41,932 bases of DNA from an uncultured Bacilli bacterium (lineage in GTDB: Bacteria > Bacillota_I > Bacilli_A > RFN20 > CAG-288), in contig CALVYN010000005.1 of assembly GCA_944372245.1 (NCBI GenBank), forward strand, positions 1-41,932. Reading direction: 5' to 3'. The position numbers and the translations under genes were made by a program. Numbering within the stretch: position 1 is the stretch's first letter; every line of letters starts with the position of its first letter. This document shows positions 1 through 9,100 of this stretch, in pieces. Under the pieces are notes generated by a model that was not told the DNA's origin, ran no database searches, and was given only the letters and a program-made list of their open reading frames with translations.

Positions 1-7
1 GAGCATG

Positions 8-2833
8 CTACCTGCCCTCCTTCGCCAGTATCTTAGCTAGATACTGGCCGGTGTAGGAATTCTGGTTGGTCGCCACATCCTCCGGCGCGCCCTCGGCGAC
101 CAGGGTGCCGCCGCGGTCGCCGCCGTCGGGGCCGAGGTCGATGATCCAGTCAGCGCACTTGATCAGGTCGAGGTTGTGCTCGATCACGACCACGGTGTTG
201 CCCGCGTCGACGATGCGCTCGAGCACGTGCACCAGGTTCCTGACATCGTAGGCCGACAGGCCGGTGGTGGGCTCGTCCAGGATGTAGAGAGCCTGGCCAT
301 CCGAGCGGCGCTGGAGCTCGTTGGCCAGCTTGATGCGCTGGGCCTCACCGCCCGACATCTCGGTCGAGGGCTGGCCCAGGTTCATGTAGCCCAGGCCGAC
401 ATCGATCAGGCACTTGAGCTTCCGCTCGAGGCGAGGATTGGCCTTGAAGAAGTCATAAGCATCCTCAATCCTAGTATCGAGGATGTCAGAGATGGACTTG
501 CCGCGATACTGGACGGAGAGGACGTCCTCGGAGTAGCGCTTGCCGTGGCAGACCTCGCAGGTGACGTAGACGTCGGGAAGAAAGTCCATCGAGATGCGCT
601 TGACACCTCCGCCCTGGCAGGCCTCGCAGCGGCCGCCGGGGATGTTGAAGGAGAACATGCTGGCGGTCATGCCCTTGGCCTTGGCGCTGGGGGTGCTGGC
701 AAAGAGGGTGCGGATGTCGTCGAAGATGCCCAGATAGGTGGCAGGGTTGGATCGGGGCGTCTTGCCGATGGGGTCCTGGGAGACGTTGATAACCTGGGAG
801 ATGTCCTTCAGACCATCGATGCGGCCGCAGGCGCCGGGCTGGATGTGCTGGGCGCCGAAGTACTGCTTCGCCCGCTTGTAGAGGCACTCGGTGATGAGGG
901 AGGACTTGCCGGAACCGGAGACGCCGGTGACGCAGACGAACTCGCCCAGGGGGATCTTCACCGTCAGGTTCTTCAGGTTGTGGCAGGTGGCGTCGTGGAT
1001 GGTGATGAACCGCTTGGACATGCGCCGCACCTCGGGCATCTCGATGCGCTCGCGCCCGGAGAGGAAGGCGCCGGTGATCGAGTCGGGGCAGGCCTCGAGG
1101 TCAGCCACGGAGCCGGTGGCCACCACCTGGCCGCCGTGGGTGCCCGCGCCGGGGCCGATATCGACGAGGAAGTCAGCCGCGCGCATCGTGTCCTCGTCGT
1201 GCTCGACGACGATCAGGGAGTTGCCTAGGTCCCGCATCTCCTTGAGAGTGGCGATCAGCTTGTCGTTGTCCTTCTGGTGCAGGCCGATGCTGGGCTCATC
1301 CAGGACGTAGAGGACACCGGTCAGCTTGGAGCCGATCTGAGTAGCCAGCCTGATGCGCTGGCTCTCGCCGCCCGACAGGGTCATGGCCATGCGGCTCAGG
1401 GTCAGATAGTCCAGACCCACATCGATGAGGAACTTGAGGCGGTCCTCGATCTCCTTGAGCACCAGCTCAGCCACCTCGGCCTGGCTGGGGGACAGCTGCA
1501 GACCCCGGTAGAAGTCCAGAAGCTTATCCAGGGAGAGGCAGCAGGCCTGATAGATCGAGAGGCCGCCGACTCGTACCGCCAGGACGGTGCTGTTGAGCCT
1601 GGCGCCGTGGCAGGTGGGGCAGACCACCTGTCCCATGAAGGAGCCGTAGTACTCCCGCATCCAGGTGGATGCGGTCTGGTTGTACAGGCGGTCGATCCTA
1701 GTCCTCAGGCCATCGTCGATAAAGGTGTTGATCAGAGAGCCGGTGGTAGCCCTCAGCTGGATGGGAATGGGCTGATCGGGTCCGTCCATGAGGATCTTCT
1801 TCTGGCGGGCGCTCAGCTTGGAATAGGGGGCATCCATGTTGATCTTCTCCGCCTTGCAGAGCAGCTCCAACTTGGCCCAATCCTGAGAGGAACGGCTCTT
1901 GCCGTAAGGCTTTAAGGCACCCTCGTTGATGCTCAGGCTGGGGTCGGGAACCAGAAGATCGGGGTCGGCGCTGATCTTCACGCCCAGACCCTTGCAATCG
2001 GGGCAGGCGCCCAGAGGGTTATTGAAGGAGAAGATGGACGCCTCCAGAGGCGGGACGGTAAAGCCGCAGACCGGGCAGCTCTGGTGGGTCGAATAGAGGA
2101 CCTCATCCTCGCCGTTGAAGCCGATTGAGACATAGCCCCGACCGAGGTCTAGAGCGGTCCTCAGAGAGTCGTAGACGCGCTCGCGCTCCTTCTCGCTAAT
2201 GGTCAGCTTGTCGATCTGGAAGTCGATGCTGTGCTTGGTGTTCTTGTCGAGGACGGGAGGGGCGAAGAACTTCTGGATCGGCTGGTTGTCGATCCTAGCC
2301 TTGTAGAGACCGCGCTGGATGAACTTCTGCATGGTCTCCGCATGGCCGCCCTTCTCGTTCCTGACCACGGGGGCGAAGAAGGTCACTTTGGTGCCCTCGG
2401 GCTTAGCCATGACCAGGTCGACCAGCTGCTGGAGGGAGAAGGGCTGGATGGGAATATTGTGGGTGGGACAGTAGGCCACGCCGATGCGGGCCCAGAGCAG
2501 CCTCATGTAGTCGTAGATCTCCGTGACCGTGCCGACGGTCGAGCGGGGGTTGTGAGAGGTGGTCTTCTGGTCGATGGAGATGGCCGGCTGCAGGCCATCG
2601 ATGGAGTCGCAGTCGGGCTTCTTGAAGTTGCCCAAAAACATCCGTGCGTATGAGGAGAGGGACTGGATGTAGCGCCTCTGTCCCTCCGCGAAGATTGTAT
2701 CGAAGGCCAGAGTGGACTTACCGGAGCCCGAGACACCGGTAAAGACCACCAGTTTGCCCTTGGGGATACTGACGTCGAGGTCCTTGAGATTGTTCTCTCG
2801 GGCTCCCTTCACAACTATCATCTCATTCGTCAT
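8..2833 (-). CDS. uvrA: UvrABC excinuclease subunit A
   Basis: UvrA is the damage-sensing ATPase of nucleotide excision repair; as a dimer it loads UvrB at bulky DNA lesions. The 941-aa protein has the family's duplicated ABC layout: Walker [10 protein letters not shown] near residue 35, a zinc module with paired CxxC motifs (SCPVC, then ACPDC), signature [12 protein letters not shown], and [10 protein letters not shown]. The second half repeats Walker [10 protein letters not shown], a CEAC/CEVC zinc finger, [12 protein letters not shown] and [10 protein letters not shown]. The length is normal for UvrA. The start was set at MTNEMIVV because AGGAGG lies 7 nt upstream; a Met six codons earlier has no ribosome site. 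The stop is 8 nt from the window edge, so uvrB, a frequent neighbour, cannot be checked. Confidence 0.97.
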   Translation of the reverse strand: MTNEMIVVKGARENNLKDLDVSIPKGKLVVFTGVSGSGKSTLAFDTIFAEGQRRYIQSLSSYARMFLGNFKKPDCDSIDGLQPAISIDQKTTSHNPRSTVGTVTEIYDYMRLLWARIGVAYCPTHNIPIQPFSLQQLVDLVMAKPEGTKVTFFAPVVRNEKGGHAETMQKFIQRGLYKARIDNQPIQKFFAPPVLDKNTKHSIDFQIDKLTISEKERERVYDSLRTALDLGRGYVSIGFNGEDEVLYSTHQSCPVCGFTVPPLEASIFSFNNPLGACPDCKGLGVKISADPDLLVPDPSLSINEGALKPYGKSRSSQDWAKLELLCKAEKINMDAPYSKLSARQKKILMDGPDQPIPIQLRATTGSLINTFIDDGLRTRIDRLYNQTASTWMREYYGSFMGQVVCPTCHGARLNSTVLAVRVGGLSIYQACCLSLDKLLDFYRGLQLSPSQAEVAELVLKEIEDRLKFLIDVGLDYLTLSRMAMTLSGGESQRIRLATQIGSKLTGVLYVLDEPSIGLHQKDNDKLIATLKEMRDLGNSLIVVEHDEDTMRAADFLVDIGPGAGTHGGQVVATGSVADLEACPDSITGAFLSGRERIEMPEVRRMSKRFITIHDATCHNLKNLTVKIPLGEFVCVTGVSGSGKSSLITECLYKRAKQYFGAQHIQPGACGRIDGLKDISQVINVSQDPIGKTPRSNPATYLGIFDDIRTLFASTPSAKAKGMTASMFSFNIPGGRCEACQGGGVKRISMDFLPDVYVTCEVCHGKRYSEDVLSVQYRGKSISDILDTRIEDAYDFFKANPRLERKLKCLIDVGLGYMNLGQPSTEMSGGEAQRIKLANELQRRSDGQALYILDEPTTGLSAYDVRNLVHVLERIVDAGNTVVVIEHNLDLIKCADWIIDLGPDGGDRGGTLVAEGAPEDVATNQNSYTGQYLAKILAKEGR

Positions 2834-2866
2834 AGACACACCTCCTCTCATTTGCCGCGAACCTTA

Positions 2867-2872
2867 ATTATA
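2867..2872 (-). promoter_or_regulatory. Candidate -10 box for uvrA
   Basis: On the minus strand this reads TATAAT, a perfect -10 consensus, 34 nt before the uvrA start codon. No good -35 hexamer sits 16-18 nt further upstream, so the promoter call rests on the -10 box and its position. Confidence 0.45.
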
Positions 2873-3056
2873 AGACCACTATTCCGCCCCATACTAATCG
2901 ATAAGGGGACACTTCCACCCTGGTCTTACCATAGCAGAGACACGTGTCTATCTGTGCAAAACGATTATAGAAATTGAAAAATCTTTTTGTGATTTTGGGA
3001 GTGGACTGGAATTATGTGTAAGTACCTGCACTCAATCACTTTCATTTACTTGTAGG

Positions 3057-4214
3057 GTTGAAGAGATCTAATAAATCACAATACTTCGAGACACTTCGAG
3101 GCGGAGCAGCTAGAGGGCTACGGTTGAAGAGATCTAATAAATCACAATACTTCGAGACTAGACAAAGTCTATATAGAATGATTTCGGAGTTGAAGAGATC
3201 TAATAAATCACAATACTTCGAGACAGCAGTGGTCGCGCGGCGGTAGCCGCTACGGTTGAAGAGATCTAATAAATCACAATACTTCGAGACCTATGAATAT
3301 GGCGGACACTTCTTTTGGTGGTTGAAGAGATCTAATAAATCACAATACTTCGAGACACTACTGGTGGCAGCCCCACCGTCGACTGGGTTGAAGAGATCTA
3401 ATAAATCACAATACTTCGAGACGATAATATTCTAGGAGGGAGAATCGTTCTCTGTTGAAGAGATCTAATAAATCACAATACTTCGAGACCCCTTGCGATG
3501 AAGCCCCTTACTGACGAAGGTTGAAGAGATCTAATAAATCACAATACTTCGAGACTCAAGATTTGGAATGACTGGTTCCGTGACCGTTGAAGAGATCTAA
3601 TAAATCACAATACTTCGAGACTGCGACTAGGGCCCAGATCGAGTTGCACAGTTGAAGAGATCTAATAAATCACAATACTTCGAGACCGCCTTAACGAAAG
3701 AATCGGCAAAGCGCTTAGTTGAAGAGATCTAATAAATCACAATACTTCGAGACCGCTGCGGTGTGAATATCCGCGAGTGGCGGTTGAAGAGATCTAATAA
3801 ATCACAATACTTCGAGACCTCAACGAGCATAGAAAGAGCCTAGACGTGGTTGAAGAGATCTAATAAATCACAATACTTCGAGACCAACTACCTTTTATCA
3901 TGGATGTATTCCTTTGTTGAAGAGATCTAATAAATCACAATACTTCGAGACTGGCTACGTCGCCAAGCGACGGAACTTAATGTTGAAGAGATCTAATAAA
4001 TCACAATACTTCGAGACTCACTTGATATGGAACTCTAACAGCTGGGGGTTGAAGAGATCTAATAAATCACAATACTTCGAGACGTGAACAGTAATCACAC
4101 CAGTAGAGGTATCGTTGAAGAGATCTAATAAATCACAATACTTCGAGACAACGCGTTGACCCGATAACCGGCAAGCCAGTTGAAGAGATCTAATAAATCA
4201 CAATACTTCGAGAC
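3057..4214 (-). CRISPR. Type II-A CRISPR array, 18 repeats and 17 spacers
   Basis: Eighteen copies of a 36-bp repeat, which I read as identical throughout, are separated by 17 spacers of 29-31 bp. On the plus strand the repeat begins GTTGAAGAGA and ends ACTTCGAGAC. Repeat starts are 3057, 3123, 3189, 3255, 3321, 3387, 3454, 3520, 3586, 3651, 3718, 3783, 3849, 3916, 3982, 4048, 4114 and 4179. Three observations show transcription on the minus strand, starting from the csn2 side: the cas genes run that way, the flank at 4215 reads TTTGAG directly before the repeat, and the tracrRNA anti-repeat has plus-strand polarity. The mature crRNA repeat therefore begins GUCUCGAAG. The newest spacer should be 4150-4178. 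The leader-distal repeat (3057-3092) is not degenerate, which is unusual for an old array end. Confidence 0.98.
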
Positions 4215-4302
4215 CTCAAACTGCAAAATTTCATACGTTTTTTGATGCTTTTTGATAGGAAAGTACTGTGAAGGGCAGGAGAAATACGAGGTCTCCTGCC
4301 AA
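4215..4302 (-). promoter_or_regulatory. CRISPR leader
   Basis: This 88-bp AT-rich interval separates the csn2 stop from the first transcribed repeat. Read on the minus strand it ends in TTTGAG immediately before the repeat. That matches the leader-anchoring sequence (ATTTGAG type) used by type II-A Cas1-Cas2 to select the leader-proximal repeat in streptococci. It also contains two adjacent 10-nt direct repeats (4237-4246 and 4247-4256, GYTTTTTGAT on the plus strand). No strong -35/-10 pair was found; TATGAA on the minus strand near 4235 is the best -10 candidate. Confidence 0.75.
4274..4300 (-). terminator. Hairpin between csn2 and the CRISPR leader
   Basis: A perfect 8-bp stem (GGCAGGAG/CTCCTGCC) with an 11-nt loop starts 3 nt after the csn2 stop codon. 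No U-run follows it on the minus strand, so it is either a weak terminator, leaving some cas readthrough into the array, or an mRNA 3'-end stabiliser. The structure is certain; its role is inferred. Confidence 0.5.
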
Positions 4303-4986
4303 TTAAGATTTTAGGATTTCGCAGAGATCTGAATCAATTATGATGATGCGCTCATCCGCTTTTTGACACCTAGGTTCTCGAGCATCAATCACGACGATAT
4401 CGATATCTAAGAGAGCCATCTCTCTATAGAAAATATCAATCTCTTCAGCCGACAGAACATCGTGAAGATTCACCAGAAAGAAAATGTTCTTTCTGAATAA
4501 GATAGACAGAATCATGATTCTATCGATTAGAGAAACTAGATAGTCACCACTGGTTTCATAGTCAGGTTTAATAGATGCGAGCTTCAGTATCGATGCAATA
4601 TCGAATTCCTGCTGATAAGTAATAGGAATGGAATAGTCAGCAATCAGGTTATATACGAATGAGGAGATTGCTGAATTGAGCTTGGCAAGCTCCAGTCTAT
4701 TGCTCTCGGTTGCTCTCTTCTCTATGTCCTTGTAGAGAAGAGTGGCACATTTCTTATCATCGATAGGAATCTCAAAAAGATCTGTCATGAGAAATGCCGT
4801 CTTGGATAGAGAGAAAGGCTCCAAACCATCAGTGCAAATAACAAACTCCTCATCCAACTCGATCTGTGTCTGAATACCGAGGATAACCTCTCGAAAGAAC
4901 TTTTGATTCTCTAGGACGAGGACATTAACTTTCTGTCTATCCAATCGAATAGGATCATCAATCCACTTATGCTTTATCTCTCTCAT
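4303..4986 (-). CDS. csn2: CRISPR-associated protein Csn2 (type II-A)
   Basis: Csn2 forms a tetrameric ring that slides on DNA ends and takes part in spacer acquisition with Cas1, Cas2 and Cas9; its presence defines subtype II-A. The 227-aa length fits the family. The N-terminal part resembles Csn2 proteins (short strands followed by QIELDEEFVICTDGLEPFSLSKTAFLMTDLFEI), with a helical middle region and a C-terminal NIFFLVNLHDVLSAEEIDIFYRE segment typical of the degenerate ATPase-like core. Its start ATG overlaps the cas2 stop as ATGA, so it is translationally coupled. The assignment rests on both sequence and position as the last cas gene before the leader. Confidence 0.9.
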   Translation of the reverse strand: MREIKHKWIDDPIRLDRQKVNVLVLENQKFFREVILGIQTQIELDEEFVICTDGLEPFSLSKTAFLMTDLFEIPIDDKKCATLLYKDIEKRATESNRLELAKLNSAISSFVYNLIADYSIPITYQQEFDIASILKLASIKPDYETSGDYLVSLIDRIMILSILFRKNIFFLVNLHDVLSAEEIDIFYREMALLDIDIVVIDAREPRCQKADERIIIIDSDLCEILKS

Positions 4987-5306
4987 AGTTCGATAAACCT
5001 CTCATCGGAATTGATCACATCAGTCTTTAAATTGCCCACGATAAATTCAATGCTTGAGAACTGCCGTTCGGTGATTGTGAGAGCAGCAACGCTCCCCTCC
5101 TTAGGTTTGTTCTCCCTTATGATTTCAAGAACATTATCAACTGCAGTCTGATTGAGACTCATACGCACGTATACAGATTCCTGGAGCATGAAGAATCCAT
5201 TTCTTTTAAGCATAGTAACGAATCTTCGATACTCGCGTCTCTGGGATGCCTTAATCACTGGTAGGTCGAAGAATATCAGGGTTCTCATATATCGATATAG
5301 ACTCAT
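4983..5306 (-). CDS. cas2: CRISPR-associated protein Cas2
   Basis: Cas2 is the small ferredoxin-fold scaffold that bridges two Cas1 dimers in the spacer integrase. The 107-aa protein has the expected first strand ending in the conserved acidic residue (RTLIFFDLP, Asp14) followed by helix ASQRREYRRFVTMLKRNGF and strand MLQESVYVR, as in type II-A Cas2. The start ATG overlaps the cas1 stop codon (ATGA), and its own stop overlaps the csn2 start the same way. A second Met at residue 7 is possible, but the overlapping start fits the coupled arrangement better. Confidence 0.94.
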   Translation of the reverse strand: MSLYRYMRTLIFFDLPVIKASQRREYRRFVTMLKRNGFFMLQESVYVRMSLNQTAVDNVLEIIRENKPKEGSVAALTITERQFSSIEFIVGNLKTDVINSDERFIEL

Positions 5307-6181
5307 CTTTCAGAAAAATAGATAAATTGGCAATCAGAAGGATTATTTTTATTTAAGGCATAAAATATTGTTTGAACATAGTCATCTATCGCATTGCTCA
5401 GGATAGCTGTTCTCCCATTGATGCCAACAGTATCTCCTAGGACGCCCTTCATGTATTGCTTGTAGTTATCATCATTCAGCTCAAAATCGAGGAATTTAGC
5501 ATCGACAAATGGTCGAAGTGGTTCCACAAGATCACATCCAAAATTAAAGGGGTTTGTTTCTCCGCGATGATGGATTCCAAGCTGAAGCAGATATCCAGAT
5601 GATGAGATGGCTCGATTTATAGCGCTCAAAATGATTGAGTAACCATAATCCAGATAGACATTTCTCTGGTCCATCGAATTTCGACGATTGAAGCCTAAAT
5701 TAAATAGTGCTTCAAAATAAATTTTTGCCCCGAGACCCTCTCGGTTAGTCGCATCATCAGGTTCCACCTGATCCGCATATGAAAGGATAAGATCTGCAAC
5801 ATCATTGACTCTTTTCCTCTGGAGCACCATGGCTTGGCGAGTCAGCTTTGCTTTCACAATAGCCTGCCACACTAATCCTCTCGTCTCACTAGTCCAGGAC
5901 AATTGTTTTTTGAGAGCCTGAAGTGGTGCGTGATATTGATGGTATGGAACCACCTCTCCCTGAGGATTCCACTTAGAGTCACAAAAGATGATTTTTACGC
6001 CGTGATCCATCAACTTTGAGATGGCTGCCGCGGTCATCGAGCATTGGACATTGGCGATTATCAGAGTTGCAATCTCATCTAGGAGAACTCTCTTCTCCTC
6101 TTCTGCACGAACGACCAGATAGTTGAGTTGAACTTCGAGTTTGCATCTCGACTTAATCGTCAGAGTCCGAAACGCTGCCAT
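5303..6181 (-). CDS. cas1: CRISPR-associated integrase Cas1
   Basis: Cas1 is the metal-dependent integrase that inserts new spacers at the leader-repeat junction. The 292-aa protein begins AAFRTLTIKSRCKLEVQLNY, matching the N-terminal strand of type II Cas1. It carries the catalytic set: Glu148 in NREGLGAKIYFEALF, His204/205 in LGIHHRGETNPFNFGCDLVEP, and acidic residues at 217 and 220. The first Met lies inside the cas9 reading frame, giving a 29-nt overlap with the cas9 end. This start is preferred because the conserved N-terminal strand begins two residues later. The 3' end overlaps cas2 by 4 nt. Confidence 0.96.
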   Translation of the reverse strand: MAAFRTLTIKSRCKLEVQLNYLVVRAEEEKRVLLDEIATLIIANVQCSMTAAAISKLMDHGVKIIFCDSKWNPQGEVVPYHQYHAPLQALKKQLSWTSETRGLVWQAIVKAKLTRQAMVLQRKRVNDVADLILSYADQVEPDDATNREGLGAKIYFEALFNLGFNRRNSMDQRNVYLDYGYSIILSAINRAISSSGYLLQLGIHHRGETNPFNFGCDLVEPLRPFVDAKFLDFELNDDNYKQYMKGVLGDTVGINGRTAILSNAIDDYVQTIFYALNKNNPSDCQFIYFSER

Positions 6182-9100
6182 CGTTTAGAAAGACCTTGCC
6201 GTTACCCTGGTCGTCGAGCTCAAAGATTTTGTGTCGATAGAAGCCAGTAGGAGATTCAGTATAGATAGATAGAGGGCCTGAAAGTTTGATACCAAGCAAA
6301 CATATACCTGCTTGTTTCACTAATCCAATTTTTCGGAGGTCAACTCCTGAACTTCTTCCGCAATGTATTAGTTTAAAAAGATTAGTTAAAGTAATAATCT
6401 GATCGCAAATTGGCAAAGATTTGAAAACATCTCGCTTATTCGAAAGTTTATTTTTATTAAATCTGAATAGAGTCGTGTCTTTAAAACGATTTTTCGTGAG
6501 ATAACTCTTGATGTAATCAAAAATTATTAAATTGTTATCAGTCGTAATTTTAAATTTGTCTGCCAACTTAGCATTGATGTGTGAGATAAAAGAATCTACA
6601 AGCTTAGCAATAGATTTTTCATCTTTACTAGCCTTACCAAACTCATTAATTTGATTGTTAATATAGACAATGCTTTGACAATATTTTTGCATCTCATATG
6701 AATAGAATGGCTGATAGCTTAGCTCATAAACAAAAGAGTTAGAGGTTTTAGAAGCAATTCTAATTGGAAGCTTTCCTGAGCCAAGTTCGAATAATGTATT
6801 TATAGAGATTTTATTGATTAAAATTTTTGCATTCTTACATTCAATTTGATTACAGGCATATTGCTTAGCAAATTCAGGATTAGATAAATACTTAGAAGCA
6901 ACAATTCTCTGAATTGGAAGTAGATAGAAGAAATTCGAATCATCATTGCCTTCATACTTTACCAAAGAGAAAAAACTGACACTTGGTTTGGGGTAAAAAC
7001 CATATTTATGAGTATCACTCATCATTTGAAAACGATCATCACTATTCTCTGAAGATTTAAGAGGAAAATAATCTTCGCCTTTAATCATTCTGGGAGAAAG
7101 AGGATTAGATTTTGAAAACGCCCCCTTAGACTGGACAAGCATCTTCGTATACAGGATATCGGTATTTCTCAGTTGTCTCTTTACAAGCTGGATTGTCGAA
7201 TGTGCCATTTCTCCGGGAATCCAGTCAAACCGCGAAGTCGAGAAACGACAGGGAATATTGCCGTTAAAAATCTTATCGACTAGTCTGGTCGTCACCTTTC
7301 TATCGGGGTTATTTTCCAAAATTCGATCTTTATTATTCTGATCATTTGAAACCCACGCCTTAGTGACTTTGTCGATCTTCCAGGTGAGGTGATAGAAAGA
7401 CTTGGAGCACTCGCCGGTAATGATGTTGATGTAGGCGTCATGGGCATGATGGAAATCATTAGTCTCACGGCACTTAGGGATATCGAACTTATCTCTAAAC
7501 TCGTGGGCAAGTGAAGCTCTAGGCATATTCAACTCAGGAATAGCATCTTCGATAGCCTTGCTATCCCAATCGGGATGCTGCTTCTGAATGCGATTGAAGT
7601 AGTCGGTGTGCAGAACATCCCAAAGCAGCTTGATGGATTGAGAGGTGGAAACGATCTGCCTGTTGATAAAGGTGGCTTTCTCCTCGTCAGTCAAAGGTCT
7701 AGTGACAGGTCTCATCAGGCGGTCGTACTTGCTGTCGCTGATGAGTTTGCTCTGATGTAAGAACTCGATAACCCTGCGGGCATCAGGATTGTCCTGAATG
7801 ATATTAGTGGGGATAGGATAGATATCCTTCTTTTTATCCCTGTTAACACTCTGAGATACGAGAACAAGATTGTCAAGGCTATCATCCTTCTTCACAGACC
7901 TAGGAATGATATGGTCGATATCGTAGAGATTCTCCTTGTCGAGGTCATCAAAATCGATAGGCTTCCCAGTGTAGACATCGTATCCAAGCTGGTTGAAATA
8001 GAGGAAATATCTCTTGGCTTTCAAGGAGATATCCGTTTTGCTAAGTTTCTTCTGGAATTTGCTGATGCGAGTGGCAAAAGTCGAATATTTTTCGATGGCC
8101 ACGCGTTGCGCATACTTGTATTGATTCTCAAGAACCTTCTTGCGATTGAGGTCATTTCCATTGACCTTCTGTGCTTTCGGAATCGAAGGGTCCTGACTCC
8201 TGGGGGATTCCATGAAAATCGCATCGACCGGACGCCCGATGATGTGCTCAACTTCACGCACGATCTTCATCGCCTGGATGATGGCGCGCTTGGTCATCGG
8301 TGAGCCGTGAAGGTTGAGCGTGTAGTCGACATAGTTCGTGTATTTATCACTCGTCTTCTCGTTGATTTCCTTAATCTGATCCAAGAAGTGATAGTCCTCG
8401 TTATAGAGGATCTGCATGAAGTTTTCGGAGTAGTCTGCACCGTTCTTCTTGGTGACGCGACGCATGAGTTCAATGATGCTGGGGCCGGTGTAGAAGATCA
8501 CGTCATCATCGTTAACCACACCCGCTTTGAGCTCGGTGAGAAGCTGCTCAGAGAGGCTTCCCCAGCCCTTATAGCGGAGCTTTAAGATCTTCTCGACCTG
8601 TCCACGGCTCAGGCTGGGCATGATCTTCTTGACCTGCTTGAGCAGAATACTCCTATCCTCGAACAGGGTGATGGCCTTAATGATCTGCTCGGCTTTCTCC
8701 ACATCAAAGGCAGAGCCCAAGATATTCTTGAGGTCGACATAAGAGCGCATATTAGCCTGCAGATAGTCGTTGGTCAGAAGCTTGTCGTCATCTGAGGTGG
8801 ATCCAGCGGTGTAGAGTTTGAAGTCACTGCGTCCGAGATGCTTTTTGACAACCTCACTGATATCAGTCTTAGAGACTTTGCCCTTTGTCTTGTAGAGATC
8901 AAGGACATCATCCTTGGTCGCTTGATCAAGGTAGCAAAGGCTATTGCCGCTCTTGATGACGATCTTGTTAATCTCGTTGAGGACACAGTACTCAGAGTAG
9001 AGTATCGAGAAGCGAGGGAGGGTATTGGCAGAGAGGATATAGGAGCACTTGTTCACCATCCTCTGGATGAACTCCTCGGCTGCCTGATCCTCATTCACAA

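Noticed and set aside
2974-2998. Weak AAAATC/GATTTT hairpin as a pre-crRNA terminator
   Set aside because: Only 6 mostly A-T pairs and no clear U-run after it on the minus strand.
3058-3246. Open frame with repeated KRSNKSQYFET across the CRISPR array
   Set aside because: It is the translated CRISPR repeat; no ribosome site and the frame breaks where spacer length changes.
3093-4178. Self-targeting spacers against this window
   Set aside because: No match was noticed by eye, but this was not an exhaustive search, so no claim is made either way.
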